A stretch of DNA of 64,000 bases from Flammeovirga pacifica (GTDB taxonomy: Bacteria > Bacteroidota > Bacteroidia > Cytophagales > Flammeovirgaceae), in assembly GCF_000807855.2 (NCBI RefSeq), contig NZ_JRYR02000001.1, positions 966,565 through 1,030,564 of the forward strand, read 5' to 3'. The stretch's first letter is position 1. Each line of letters begins with the position of its first letter. The notes under the pieces were generated by a model. That model searched no databases. It was not told the DNA's origin and saw only the letters and a list, made by a program, of their open reading frames with translations. The position numbers and the translations under genes were made by a program. Of this stretch, positions 35,829 to 45,379 are shown one piece after another.

Positions 35829-35866
35829 AAAACGGTCATCAGATTAATTCTGATGACCGTTTTTTT
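35829..35866. terminator. Bidirectional terminator after the POT gene
   Basis: AAAACGGTCATCAG (35829-35842) pairs with CTGATGACCGTTTT (35850-35863), with an additional A-T pair and a 5-nt loop, flanked by A and T runs. It serves the POT gene and the converging secreted-protein gene. Confidence 0.88.
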
Positions 35867-36602
35867 ATTTGATAACCAATTCTATAGGTTGACATTCGTT
35901 TTCTTGAACATTTAGATCTAATTTCTTTAAAGGCATCCTTCTATCAAACTGTATTTTATTCTGAACCATAAATATTTCATAGTTCCCATGCTTTAAAGGT
36001 ACATGAAGGTTTTGTGTATTTTCACAGCTCACATCTGGATTACTTTCTTTTAGGTAACCTAAAAAATCAAATTCTTCCGTATCAAGATCCTTAATAAAAA
36101 CAAAGAAACCGTGCTTATCTAATTTCTTTTCGTGAGAATAAAATATAGCATTCCCAACATAAGCACCTTTTTTTAATGGTGTTTTTACTTCAGCCCTATG
36201 GTCTTTAAATATGACCTCGTGAATATGAGCTGAAAACACCTCTGTTAAATCGTAGTTGACATCAAGATATACTTTTTCAAAAGTGGCATGTCCATTTTTG
36301 ACTTTTGATATACCAAATACATTTTCTACATATTTTTCATTGTCATAATAGACCTTGGTAATTTTATCATCCTCAACAAATACTCTCGCATTCATGAGTT
36401 CTTTCTGATATTTATTGAAAAAGTCTTTGTCTTTGGGCATGATAATCCAGACTTCATGCCACCCCACATCAGGAGAAGGTAAAAGCTTTTTAGATTTGTG
36501 GTAATAATCCTTTAATTCAGAAACAGAATTTACTTGCTGTGCATCAACTTTGATAGTAAAAAACAAGACGAATAAGATTGATAGGGTTGTTATTGATTTC
36601 AT
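35865..36602 (-). CDS. Secreted protein of unknown function
   Basis: This 245-residue protein has a clear signal peptide (about 1-21, ending VDAQ). I do not recognise a family. The mature part is mixed charged and beta-rich, with short landmarks such as VGWHEVWIIMPKDKDF, VYYDNEKYVENVFG and GFFVFIKDLDTEEFDFLGYL. Two cysteines (SCEN, ECQP) lie near the C-terminus and could form a disulfide in the periplasm. It stands alone between a convergent transporter gene and the menC operon, with an inverted repeat (36609-36624) just before its start. Confidence 0.75.
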   Translation of the reverse strand: MKSITTLSILFVLFFTIKVDAQQVNSVSELKDYYHKSKKLLPSPDVGWHEVWIIMPKDKDFFNKYQKELMNARVFVEDDKITKVYYDNEKYVENVFGISKVKNGHATFEKVYLDVNYDLTEVFSAHIHEVIFKDHRAEVKTPLKKGAYVGNAIFYSHEKKLDKHGFFVFIKDLDTEEFDFLGYLKESNPDVSCENTQNLHVPLKHGNYEIFMVQNKIQFDRRMPLKKLDLNVQENECQPIELVIK

Positions 36603-36608
36603 AGTACA

Positions 36609-36624
36609 TTAGGTTTTAACCTAA
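36609..36624. promoter_or_regulatory. Inverted repeat next to a start codon
   Basis: TTAGGTT-TT-AACCTAA is an exact 7-bp inverted repeat ending 6 bp before the start codon of the secreted-protein gene. It may be an operator or a small 5' leader hairpin; no evidence distinguishes these. Confidence 0.3.
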
Positions 36625-36675
36625 AATACATATAAATTAATTACTGATAATCAACAACTTAACGAAGTTATATAT

Positions 36676-37731
36676 TTAATGACTTAACTCCCATTTATTT
36701 TTATCATTATAAAAAATTTCACCATTTTTCACTGTCAATGGTGACGCAAAATTATTGTGATATAACTGTCCTGTACCTAAACCATGAGGCTTATCAATTT
36801 CATAGTTAGCTGTAAATTGTGCTATAGCATTTAAACCAATATTAGACTCTAATGCTGATGTCATCCACCAAGGAATATTTCTTGATTCAGCATGGTTAAT
36901 CCATTGTTTACAAGCTTCTAAGCCTCCTACTAAGGCAGGTTTTAAAATGATATATTGAGGATGAATAATATCTAACAACTCTTCTTGCAAATGATCCTCT
37001 ATTCCTATTAATTCTTCATCTAAAGCTATTGGTATGGGTGTTTTGACACATAAATCTGCCATAGCTTCTAATTGTTTAGGCCAGATAGGTTGTTCTATAG
37101 AATGAATTTCAAAAACTGACAACCTATTTAATTTTTCTAATGCCTCATCAACAGCAAAAGCTCCGTTTGCATCTACCCTTAATGAAATCTCTTTAGAAGA
37201 ATATTGAGACCTTATGTATTTTAAAAGTTCTAGTTCTTGTTCAAAATCAAGAGCTCCAATTTTCATTTTTATACAATCAAAGCCTTTTTCTAATTTTTGA
37301 TCAATTTGTTCTTTCATAAAGGATTTATCTCCCATCCACACTAAGCCGTTAATTGGAATGGGTTGACCCTTAAAAAATGAATTATCAAAAATCATCTTTT
37401 TTCCTCCATTTTTTAAATCTAGGAGAGCAGTTTCAAAAGCAAAATAGAAACTAGGGTAAATATCTTTATCTATAAAATCAGGTAATTCTTCTAGAGTAAC
37501 ATTTTCTTCATTTAAGGTTTTGATTAGTATTTGTAACCTAAATTCATAATCATCAAAATGGTCAATACTTAGTCCTTTAAGTGTATTACATTCACCATAA
37601 CCAATAATTTCTTGATCGTTTTGATCAAAAGCTTGTACGATGAAGCAATTTTTTTTTGTAATCGCACCTCTTGATGTTTTAGCAGGAAAATTAAAAATCA
37701 ATTCCTTTTTAAAGTAGTTAAACTTAATCAT
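36676..37731 (-). CDS. menC: o-Succinylbenzoate synthase
   Basis: This 351-residue member of the enolase superfamily shows the residues expected for MenC. K155 and K157 lie in CIKMKIG, metal ligands are D187 (RVDANGAF), E213 (SIEQP) and D238 (ALDEEL), and K264 (ILKPALVGG) is the second base. It dehydrates SHCHC to o-succinylbenzoate in menaquinone synthesis. A dipeptide epimerase function is the main alternative in this superfamily, but the LKPALVGG and WWMTSALESNIG patterns favour MenC. It starts 1 bp after the stop of the SPOR lipoprotein gene; no other men genes are in the window. Confidence 0.9.
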   Translation of the reverse strand: MIKFNYFKKELIFNFPAKTSRGAITKKNCFIVQAFDQNDQEIIGYGECNTLKGLSIDHFDDYEFRLQILIKTLNEENVTLEELPDFIDKDIYPSFYFAFETALLDLKNGGKKMIFDNSFFKGQPIPINGLVWMGDKSFMKEQIDQKLEKGFDCIKMKIGALDFEQELELLKYIRSQYSSKEISLRVDANGAFAVDEALEKLNRLSVFEIHSIEQPIWPKQLEAMADLCVKTPIPIALDEELIGIEDHLQEELLDIIHPQYIILKPALVGGLEACKQWINHAESRNIPWWMTSALESNIGLNAIAQFTANYEIDKPHGLGTGQLYHNNFASPLTVKNGEIFYNDKNKWELSH

Positions 37732-37732
37732 C

Positions 37733-39130
37733 TTATAATTTATTCACCTGATATTCGTCCCCCAATTTGAAAGAGGCTAATTTTTCTAACATCTCTTCTT
37801 GTTCAAAAGTACCTTTTTTGAAATTAGAAATTTTGCCTATTGTATCATCATTTTGAAAAATCACTGATTCTAGCATCCAATCAAGCTTTCTTGTCGCTGG
37901 ATTTCTTCTTCTAGTTTTATAAAAAAAGGCATCTCTATTCCCTAATAATACTTTATCTACTTTTGGATCGTCTAGATAACGAACATAACGTTGTCTAAAT
38001 ACTTTATCTATGGTAGTCTGATCATTAAAATTTTCTAATTGATATACCAAGGTTCCTTTTTGAGAATTTTCGATGTAACAGCTAAGTTCTGTTTCATTTA
38101 CTTCTAAAAGTGCTGTTTTTCCTCGTCTACTGTCTTTGGTACAAAAATCAAATGCCACCATTCTTTCGGTTGGTTCTAATGCATCTGGCAATGCCCCTAA
38201 AAGTCTTCTTACGCTATTATATTCATCTACAGAATGACTACCTCCAATATTTCTAGCAAATGCTTTTAATAAATTGATGTCATTCTTATCAGATTGTATT
38301 AATGTGAGTAATAAACCTGAGGCAGACTCTAAGACTAAATAAGACCTCAATTCTTTAGGGTTGATGGTAACTGCATAACCATTCATTTGCCAATCATTAT
38401 TTACCGTGATTGCTTCCTGTTTTTGCACATTATATCTTTTGGATTTAAGAATTCTATCTGCAAATTCTTTAGATATATGTTCTTGGAAATCATTTTTCTC
38501 TTTCAGTTTAATGAGATGAATTGTAATGTTTGTTTTAGAAAAGGGATCTTGATAATTCCCTTCTACAATTTCTTCTACATTTTTATTGAAATTTCTCTGA
38601 GTAATGCCTCTAGGATAATCAAATTCAACATTTCTACTGATACTGTTCGATCTTAAATTTAAATCATCAAAATAAGATAAAGACTTCAAAGAATTAACTT
38701 TAAAATTTTCACTATAAGGCAGTTGCAATAATAGATCTAACGAAGACCAACTTACTGGATAATTATCTACATCATTTTCATTTACAGGTAATAATTCTTG
38801 TTGAAGTGAATTATAATTTTGAACTTCTAATGAGTTTAAGCCATAGCTATCCTCTATCTTCATTTTTAGTGCTAACACATCTTCAAGGCTTTTCTCGGCA
38901 CCTATCATTAAATGATACCACTTTCCATTAATATCATTTATCTGTGATATAGCATAGGGTTCTAAACCTTTTTGTTCTAGATATGAAATTCCATTCTCTA
39001 ATTCATCATATTCTCGAAAAGAAGCAATTTTCACAGAAAAAGGCTTTTCGTCACTAAACTGTTCAGGAGAACATGCTCCGAATAAAAAAGCGATGGAAAT
39101 TAAAAATAAAAATTTACTAGTATATTTCAT
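37733..39130 (-). CDS. Lipoprotein with SPOR-like domain
   Basis: This 465-residue protein has a lipoprotein signal peptide with the lipobox FLFGAC (C20). Residues about 30-103 read like a SPOR domain: FSVKIASFREYDELENGI at the start, LEQKGLEPYAI in the middle, and WYHLMIGAEKSLEDVLALK at the end. SPOR domains bind denuded peptidoglycan glycans. The remaining 360 residues are not recognised; they form a mixed alpha/beta region without membrane segments. It lies between the HEAT-cyclophilin lipoprotein gene (40 bp upstream) and menC (1 bp downstream), so all three are likely co-transcribed. Envelope location is well supported, function is not. Confidence 0.75.
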   Translation of the reverse strand: MKYTSKFLFLISIAFLFGACSPEQFSDEKPFSVKIASFREYDELENGISYLEQKGLEPYAISQINDINGKWYHLMIGAEKSLEDVLALKMKIEDSYGLNSLEVQNYNSLQQELLPVNENDVDNYPVSWSSLDLLLQLPYSENFKVNSLKSLSYFDDLNLRSNSISRNVEFDYPRGITQRNFNKNVEEIVEGNYQDPFSKTNITIHLIKLKEKNDFQEHISKEFADRILKSKRYNVQKQEAITVNNDWQMNGYAVTINPKELRSYLVLESASGLLLTLIQSDKNDINLLKAFARNIGGSHSVDEYNSVRRLLGALPDALEPTERMVAFDFCTKDSRRGKTALLEVNETELSCYIENSQKGTLVYQLENFNDQTTIDKVFRQRYVRYLDDPKVDKVLLGNRDAFFYKTRRRNPATRKLDWMLESVIFQNDDTIGKISNFKKGTFEQEEMLEKLASFKLGDEYQVNKL

Positions 39131-39170
39131 TACGATGTAATCCAGTTGTTAGTATGTAAAGTTAATACAC

Positions 39171-41177
39171 CTATTTAGTTTCATTTACTTCGGATATTGT
39201 TTCCATATCATTTTTAACTAAAAATATAGATATGATTTCATCTCCGTATTCTAATTTCTTTAAAATATCAAAGCCTTCTACTACTTCTGCGAAGATGGTA
39301 TATTTCCCATCTAAATGATGAGTTGGTTTTAATGAAAAGAAAAATTGACATGATTCTGTGTCTTTACCTGCTGAAGCGATACCTAAAGAACCAGTCTTAT
39401 AATTCAATTTAGAAAATTCAGACGGAATATTATAATCTAAACCACCAAACCCATCTCCTCTTGGATCTCCACCTTGTGTTACAAAATTCGGAACCATTCT
39501 ATGAAAATGAAGGTGATCATAAAAACCGCTATCAATTAAACTAATGAACATACTAACAGTAGCAGGAGCCTCTTCCACCTTTAATTGTATGTCGATTTCT
39601 CCTTTTTCCGTTTTGATTCTTGCAATCTGATTTTGCTCAATATTTTGTATGTATTCCCATTGAACTCCTTTGTTTTTATGAGGTGTTTCAAAGTGATATT
39701 CATCCCCTTTTAATAAGGCAATTGTTTTTTCTATTTCAACAAATGCTTCAATTTGAAGTGGTAATTCTAATCCTGTCTTTTTCTGATCTAACTCATCAAT
39801 TGTTAGAAGGTATTTACTGAATTTTTCTTTATTTTTTTGAATAAACTGACAGGCCAAATAGATTTGAGCAACATCATTCGTCTTTAAACATTCAGATAAA
39901 ATTCTTTTTAATTCCTCTCCTTCTTTTGATGATACCCTCTTTTTTACAGAATACCTATCTAATACAATCTCAATTGCCGTCGTTTTTAACGGCATTGATG
40001 TAGTTGTCTTCCAAGTTTCGAAGGCAACATTTTGACCGAAATTAGATGCATTCAACGCTTTTAACCAAAGATTTTTTTCGTAAACAGAAGTTGAATTTTT
40101 AAAATGATCCATAGAAAAGTTAAACATCTTCTTATCCTTAGGTCTTTTTTGTAAAACAGCCTTCATGGCAACAGCTTTCACATTATTAAAATTCACTACC
40201 TCTAGAATATCAAATACTTCTTTAGCTTCAGACCAACCCAATTTCCCATAAATTGATTCTGCTGCAGTTAAAGCTACAATCGGATCATTATAACTTAAGT
40301 ATTCGATAGATTTATTTATAACACCAGAATACCTCACTTTTTCGGTTGCTCTTAAAGCATTTTGAAGTACTCTACTTGATCTTTCATCATTCAAAATATG
40401 TTTAAGTGCAGTTGCACTTCCTGCACCTTTAGAGAAATTCTCAATCGCTTTAGTAAAGTTACCTCTTATTAAATCGTTTTTATTGTGCCTAGCATTTTCA
40501 AAAATATTAGAATTAAAAGTTTCCAACATTTGCTCACTGTCTATTCTAGCAAAATAAGCACTACACCATTCTTTAGTAACTTCACGTTTTGTCTTAGTGA
40601 AAATTCTCATAATTTGTTCTGCAGCATCATAAGATTGGTATCCCTGCCAATCATTTGCTCTGTGAAGACCTTTTACGATACCAAACATCACATCCTCGTC
40701 ACTTAATACAAAGTGGGTAAGCAAGTAAATAGCCCCATCATTGGCACATTTACCTAAACTTTCGAACATATACTCTAGTAATTCTGTTTCTTTTTGATGT
40801 TTTACTATAAAATCAATAATAAATGGAGATAATGATGTTTCACCTATTTGCCCTAAAGCAAAAGCAGATGCTATCTTTATATCTGTATTATTAGATGTCA
40901 ATAGAATATTCTTGAGATCTTCAATTGCTAAAGTATCTTGTACAGAACCAAGAGCAATTAATACTTCTTCTTGATAAACGGTATCCTTTAGAATCTTTAA
41001 TAATTCTTTTGTATTACGTTCATCCCTAAGAGTATAAATTTCCCTAATTTTAGGGTCACTAAATTTATTAGTAAAAGTTTCTGATATTTCAGATTTTTGT
41101 TCTTCATCAGAACAAGAAAAAAGAAAGATACCAGTTAATAATAAATAAAAAATCGATAATAACTTATAGTTGCTCAT
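39171..41177 (-). CDS. HEAT-repeat cyclophilin lipoprotein (peptidyl-prolyl isomerase)
   Basis: This 668-residue protein has a lipobox (LFSC, C22). A long N-terminal region (about 45-440) is built of helical HEAT-like repeats, such as ASAFALGQIGETSLSPFIIDF and ALTAAESIYGKLG. The C-terminal domain (about 512-660) is a cyclophilin. The latter has FHRMVPNFVTQGGDPRGDGFGG, SLGIASAGKDTESCQFFFSL and HLDGKYTIFAEVVEG, including the Arg of FHR and Gln-Phe of QFFF typical of active enzymes. It probably assists folding of proteins at the outer envelope. This fusion exists in other Bacteroidota. First gene of the presumed three-gene leftward operon. Confidence 0.87.
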   Translation of the reverse strand: MSNYKLLSIFYLLLTGIFLFSCSDEEQKSEISETFTNKFSDPKIREIYTLRDERNTKELLKILKDTVYQEEVLIALGSVQDTLAIEDLKNILLTSNNTDIKIASAFALGQIGETSLSPFIIDFIVKHQKETELLEYMFESLGKCANDGAIYLLTHFVLSDEDVMFGIVKGLHRANDWQGYQSYDAAEQIMRIFTKTKREVTKEWCSAYFARIDSEQMLETFNSNIFENARHNKNDLIRGNFTKAIENFSKGAGSATALKHILNDERSSRVLQNALRATEKVRYSGVINKSIEYLSYNDPIVALTAAESIYGKLGWSEAKEVFDILEVVNFNNVKAVAMKAVLQKRPKDKKMFNFSMDHFKNSTSVYEKNLWLKALNASNFGQNVAFETWKTTTSMPLKTTAIEIVLDRYSVKKRVSSKEGEELKRILSECLKTNDVAQIYLACQFIQKNKEKFSKYLLTIDELDQKKTGLELPLQIEAFVEIEKTIALLKGDEYHFETPHKNKGVQWEYIQNIEQNQIARIKTEKGEIDIQLKVEEAPATVSMFISLIDSGFYDHLHFHRMVPNFVTQGGDPRGDGFGGLDYNIPSEFSKLNYKTGSLGIASAGKDTESCQFFFSLKPTHHLDGKYTIFAEVVEGFDILKKLEYGDEIISIFLVKNDMETISEVNETK

Positions 41178-41236
41178 TTGCGATAATATATGTTGATCGA
41201 TAAATTAACCAATTAAAAACCTCATACACAAATTTT

Positions 41237-42541
41237 ATGCGTGCAGTCGATATTATCATCAAAAAAAGAGAGCATTTAGAATTATCTTCTAATGAATTAA
41301 AGGAATTTTTACACGGATACTTAAAAGGTGATGTTACCGATTATCAAATGTCTGCCTTTCTAATGGCCGTATTTCTAAACGGTCTTTCAGATAATGAATT
41401 AAAAGTGCTTACTGAAACAATGAGAGATTCTGGAGATCTTATTCATTTAGAAGGAGTAGAAAGATTTTTAATTGATAAACATAGTACTGGAGGTGTTGGT
41501 GATAAAACGAGTATTGCTTTGGCTCCTCTTTTGTCGACTTTTGGCATCGGAACAGCTAAAATGTCTGGTAAAGGTTTGGGGCACACAGGTGGTACATTAG
41601 ATAAATTTGATGCTATCCCTGGTTTTAAGTTTCCTGCCTCTGAGGAGGAAATGGTAAAAAGTATAGACCATAGTGGCATTGGCATTATGGGTCAAACTGA
41701 AGATATCGTTCCATTAGATAAAAAACTATACGCACTTAGGGATGTTACAGGGACTGTCGACAGCTATCCTTTGATTGCCTCAAGTATTATGAGTAAAAAA
41801 CTAGCTGTTCGCTCTGATGGTATCATATTAGATGTGAAAGTTGGCGATGGTGCATTTATGAAGACCCTAGAGAATGCCCAGACTCTAGCTAATATTATGA
41901 GAGATATTGGTAGCATGTTTAATAGAAAAGTTCATATCGTTTTAAGTGGTATGGAACAACCGTTAGGTAATGCCATTGGAAATGGATTGGAGGTTTATGA
42001 AGCCGTAGAATCTTTAAAAGGAAATGGGCCTAAGGATTTCGAAGAGTTAATTACAACTATCACTGGTATCGCTTTAGTCCAAAAAGGTGATGTGAAAACT
42101 ATTGAAGAAGGTATAAATATGGCTATTGAAAAGTTACATTCCGGAGAAGCAGTAACTGCTTTAAGAGATTTTGTTGCTGATTGCCATGGTGATGCATCTT
42201 ATATAGAACAACCAGAAAAATTCTTAACAGCGAAATATAAATTCGAATTAAAAGCTGAAGAAAGTGGTTGCATTTCACAATTAAAAGCCGAATCTGTAGG
42301 TACTGCAGGCATGCTTTTAGGGGCTGGTCGTGAAACGAAAGACGATATCATTGATCATGCTGTTGGAATTGTATTAGAGAAAAAGGTAGGTGATAAAGTA
42401 AACATCGGTGACACTCTTGCTGTTTTACATTACAATAATGAAAATGATAAATTTAAACAGTCATTAGCATTACTTCAATCTGCATATGTGATATCAAATT
42501 CTAACATTGAAACTCCTAAAGTAATTCTTGATATTCAGTAA
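41237..42541 (+). CDS. deoA: Pyrimidine-nucleoside / thymidine phosphorylase
   Basis: This 434-residue cytosolic enzyme splits thymidine, deoxyuridine or uridine with phosphate into base and (deoxy)ribose-1-phosphate. The phosphorylase signature KHSTGGVGDKTS (81-92) and the following KMSGKGLGHTGGTLDK are intact, as is SSIMSKKLAVRSDGIILDVKVG in the active site. Length matches the family. It heads the deo gene cluster, though a 128-bp gap and a promoter-like element separate it from deoC. Broad pyrimidine specificity (Pdp) versus thymidine specificity (DeoA) cannot be settled by eye. Confidence 0.92.
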   Translation: MRAVDIIIKKREHLELSSNELKEFLHGYLKGDVTDYQMSAFLMAVFLNGLSDNELKVLTETMRDSGDLIHLEGVERFLIDKHSTGGVGDKTSIALAPLLSTFGIGTAKMSGKGLGHTGGTLDKFDAIPGFKFPASEEEMVKSIDHSGIGIMGQTEDIVPLDKKLYALRDVTGTVDSYPLIASSIMSKKLAVRSDGIILDVKVGDGAFMKTLENAQTLANIMRDIGSMFNRKVHIVLSGMEQPLGNAIGNGLEVYEAVESLKGNGPKDFEELITTITGIALVQKGDVKTIEEGINMAIEKLHSGEAVTALRDFVADCHGDASYIEQPEKFLTAKYKFELKAEESGCISQLKAESVGTAGMLLGAGRETKDDIIDHAVGIVLEKKVGDKVNIGDTLAVLHYNNENDKFKQSLALLQSAYVISNSNIETPKVILDIQ

Positions 42542-42620
42542 AAATTAGAGTTAATGAAGAACTTTTGTGGTTATAATTATTAATAATTGTAAAAGAAACA
42601 ATCATAAACCACTCAAATAG

Positions 42621-42628
42621 TAAATTTG
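42621..42628 (+). promoter_or_regulatory. Candidate -7 promoter element for deoCBD
   Basis: TAAATTTG fits TAnnTTTG and lies 41 bp before the deoC start, inside the 128-bp gap after deoA. No -33 TTG at normal spacing is seen. Confidence 0.35.
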
Positions 42629-42669
42629 CCCGTTAACAAAAAAAACATAATTCAATAATATAAATAGAT

Positions 42670-43335
42670 ATGAGTATAGCTAAATACGTTGATCATACAA
42701 TTTTGGCAGCTAATGCAACTGCCTCACAAATCATTACTCTTTGTGAAGAAGCTAAAGAACATCAGTTTTTTTCTGTTTGTGTTAATTCTTCTTTCGTTCC
42801 ATTAGCAAAAGAACACACATCTGGAAGCGATGTAGCTGTTTGTGCTGTAGTTGGTTTCCCATTAGGAATGATGAACACTGAATCAAAAGTATTTGAAGCA
42901 AAATCAGCTGTTGAAAATGGTGCCGATGAAATTGATATGGTAATCAATGTAGGTAAACTTAAAGACGGAGAAAACGATTATGTTGAAAACGAAATTCGTC
43001 TTATTAAAGAAGCTATTGGTGAAAGAGTACTTAAAGTTATTATAGAAACTTGTTACTTAACAGATGAGGAAAAAGAAAGAGCTTCAAAACTTTCTGTAAA
43101 TGCTAATGCTGATTTTGTAAAGACTTCTACCGGTTTTGGTACTGGAGGAGCAACTTATGAAGATATTCAAATTATGAAAGATGCCGTAGCTGGTAAAGCT
43201 CAGTTAAAAGCATCTGGCGGTGTTCGTGATTACGAAACTGCACAAAAATATATTGATATGGGAGTCACTAGATTAGGTACTTCTAGTGGTATTAAAATTA
43301 TTCAAGGCGGTACAGCTGATGAAGGAAGTTACTAA
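42670..43335 (+). CDS. deoC: Deoxyribose-phosphate aldolase
   Basis: This 221-residue class I aldolase cleaves 2-deoxyribose-5-phosphate to glyceraldehyde-3-phosphate and acetaldehyde. The Schiff-base lysine is K151 in DFVKTSTGFG, with a second lysine in QLKASGGVRD. DEIDMVINVGKLK (86-98) is the conserved aspartate region. The length is that of the short bacterial form. The stop lies 5 bp before deoB, so the genes are co-transcribed. It takes the product of DeoB into central metabolism. Confidence 0.95.
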   Translation: MSIAKYVDHTILAANATASQIITLCEEAKEHQFFSVCVNSSFVPLAKEHTSGSDVAVCAVVGFPLGMMNTESKVFEAKSAVENGADEIDMVINVGKLKDGENDYVENEIRLIKEAIGERVLKVIIETCYLTDEEKERASKLSVNANADFVKTSTGFGTGGATYEDIQIMKDAVAGKAQLKASGGVRDYETAQKYIDMGVTRLGTSSGIKIIQGGTADEGSY

Positions 43336-43340
43336 TTATT

Positions 43341-44486
43341 ATGAGTAAAAGAGTTGTTTTAATCGTACTCGATAGTGTTGGAATTGGTTTTAGTGCTGAT
43401 GCCGACGAATATGGAGATCGTGGGTCAAATACTTTAGGTCACATTGCAGACAGTGCAGGGTTAGATATACCTAATATGCACCGTATGGGACTTGGTAATA
43501 TAGCGCCTCTACACGGTCTACCTTCTTTAGGAACTACTTCTGCTGCTTATGGTATGGCAAAGGAAATTTCTAAAGGAAAAGATACAACTACTGGTCATTG
43601 GGAAATTGCAGGTCAAATATTATCTGAACCTTTCCCTACCTACCCTAATGGTTTTTCTGATGAAATTATTTCAGCTTTTGAAAAAGCAACAGGTAGAAAG
43701 ACTATTGGTAATAAAGTAGCATCTGGTACTGCAATAATTAATGAATTAGGTGATCAACACGTTGCGTCTGGAGATTTAATTATTTATACCTCTGCAGACT
43801 CTGTTTTTCAAATTGCAGCACATGAAGATATTGTTTCTGTAGAAGAACTTTATAAGTATTGTGAGATTGCTAGAGAACAGCTAAATGTAGGGCGTGTAAT
43901 TGCCAGACCTTTTGTTGGAGAAAATGGTAATTATACTAGAACATCTAACCGTCATGATTATTCTTTAGAACCATCTGAGAATATGTTGACGAGAATAAAA
44001 GCGGCTGGTAAAGATTCTATCGGTGTAGGTAAAATTTATGATATCTATGCAGGTAAAGGATTTACTGATCATATCTACACTAAAAGTAATGAGGAGGGAA
44101 TCAATAAAACTATTGACTACGTAAAGGAAGATAATAATGGTCTTATCTTCACCAACCTTGTTGATTTCGATATGTTATTTGGACATAGAAGAGATCTTAT
44201 CGGTTACAGAGACGCTTTAGAATATTTTGATCAAAGACTTCCTGAAATTACCGATGCAATGAGTGATGATGATGTTCTTATCATTACTGCTGACCATGGC
44301 AATGATCCTATCTTTAAAGGGACAGATCACACAAGAGAACATATTCCTATTTTAGTATATGGTAAAAAAGTAAAACCGGTTAATATTGGTTTTAGAAATA
44401 CATTTGCTGATATCGGAACAACTATAGAAGAATTATTATTAAATGAAGCGCCTACTACTGGTAGCTTCGCATCCATGATTTTATAA
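43341..44486 (+). CDS. deoB: Phosphopentomutase
   Basis: This 381-residue metal-dependent enzyme of the alkaline-phosphatase superfamily interconverts (deoxy)ribose-1- and -5-phosphate. Metal-binding segments are [10 protein letters not shown] (D11), KDTTTGHWE with the phosphorylated Thr, [15 protein letters not shown], and TADHGNDP followed by DHTREHIP. It links the phosphorylases DeoA and DeoD to DeoC. Gene spacing of 5 bp before and 1 bp after indicates an operon. Confidence 0.95.
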   Translation: MSKRVVLIVLDSVGIGFSADADEYGDRGSNTLGHIADSAGLDIPNMHRMGLGNIAPLHGLPSLGTTSAAYGMAKEISKGKDTTTGHWEIAGQILSEPFPTYPNGFSDEIISAFEKATGRKTIGNKVASGTAIINELGDQHVASGDLIIYTSADSVFQIAAHEDIVSVEELYKYCEIAREQLNVGRVIARPFVGENGNYTRTSNRHDYSLEPSENMLTRIKAAGKDSIGVGKIYDIYAGKGFTDHIYTKSNEEGINKTIDYVKEDNNGLIFTNLVDFDMLFGHRRDLIGYRDALEYFDQRLPEITDAMSDDDVLIITADHGNDPIFKGTDHTREHIPILVYGKKVKPVNIGFRNTFADIGTTIEELLLNEAPTTGSFASMIL

Positions 44487-44487
44487 G

Positions 44488-45195
44488 ATGAGTATTCATA
44501 TTGGTGCTAAACCGGGAGACGTGGCTGAGATTGTATTAATGCCAGGTGACCCTTTAAGAGCAAAATTTATTGCAGACAATTACCTTGAAGATGTTGTACA
44601 ATACAACAATGTAAGAGGCATGTTAGGTTTTACAGGAACTTACAAAGGACATAGAATCTCTGTACAAGGTTCTGGTATGGGTATCCCTTCTATTGGTATC
44701 TATGCTCATGAATTAATTACAGAATTTAATGTACGTAAATTGATTCGTGTAGGGAGTTGTGGTTCTATGCAACCACATATAAAGCCAAGAGATTTGATTA
44801 TTGCTATGTCAGCATCTACAGATTCTTCTTTTAACCAAAATCGTTTTGGTGGAAAGGACTACTCTCCTGCTGGTGATTTTGAAATGATCAGAAAAGCTAA
44901 CGAAGTAGCAAAATCTAAAGGTATTAAACCATTTAATGGTAATATTTTATCTTCTGATGCTTTTTATGGAGATGATGCTGATGAGTGGAAAAAATGGGCG
45001 AAATATGGTGTTTTAGCCGTTGAAATGGAAACAACAGCATTATATACAATTGCAGCTCAATTTAACGCAAGTGCTATGACTATCCTTACTGTATCGGATA
45101 GTTTAGTAACTGGTGAGGAATTAAGTTCTGAAGATCGTCAGAATACATTTACTGATATGATGGAAATTGCTTTAGAAACAGCAATTACTGACTAA
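44488..45195 (+). CDS. deoD: Purine-nucleoside phosphorylase (DeoD type)
   Basis: This 235-residue protein is of the hexameric bacterial PNP type. Phosphate-binding Arg regions are visible in [16 protein letters not shown] and in [26 protein letters not shown] is the family signature, with [11 protein letters not shown] near the nucleoside site and [11 protein letters not shown] holding the catalytic Asp. It cleaves purine (deoxy)nucleosides with phosphate. It begins 1 bp after deoB and ends before a strong terminator, closing the deo operon. Confidence 0.95.
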   Translation: MSIHIGAKPGDVAEIVLMPGDPLRAKFIADNYLEDVVQYNNVRGMLGFTGTYKGHRISVQGSGMGIPSIGIYAHELITEFNVRKLIRVGSCGSMQPHIKPRDLIIAMSASTDSSFNQNRFGGKDYSPAGDFEMIRKANEVAKSKGIKPFNGNILSSDAFYGDDADEWKKWAKYGVLAVEMETTALYTIAAQFNASAMTILTVSDSLVTGEELSSEDRQNTFTDMMEIALETAITD

Positions 45196-45263
45196 TCAGA
45201 ATTGATTAATCTTATTTATAATCAAACCTTATCAATTGATTATATTTTAAGTATTAGATAATA

Positions 45264-45321
45264 ATGGAGTTATAAATGAAGCTAAATTGTTTTTAGTTAA
45301 TTTATAACTCCATATTTTTTT
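45264..45321 (+). terminator. Terminator of the deo operon
   Basis: ATGGAGTTATAAAT (45264-45277) pairs exactly with ATTTATAACTCCAT (45300-45313), with a 22-nt loop, followed by ATTTTTTTT. It lies 68 bp after the deoD stop. Confidence 0.75.
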
Positions 45322-45338
45322 TATCTGAACCGGTCTCC

Positions 45339-45346
45339 TATTTTTG
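45339..45346 (+). promoter_or_regulatory. Candidate -7 promoter element
   Basis: TATTTTTG followed by CA matches TAnnTTTG, 33 bp before the membrane-protein start at 45380. It lies just past the deo terminator, so the next gene probably has its own transcript. Confidence 0.38.
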
Positions 45347-45379
45347 CATCGTTTTTAACTTCATTCAAACTTCTAATCC

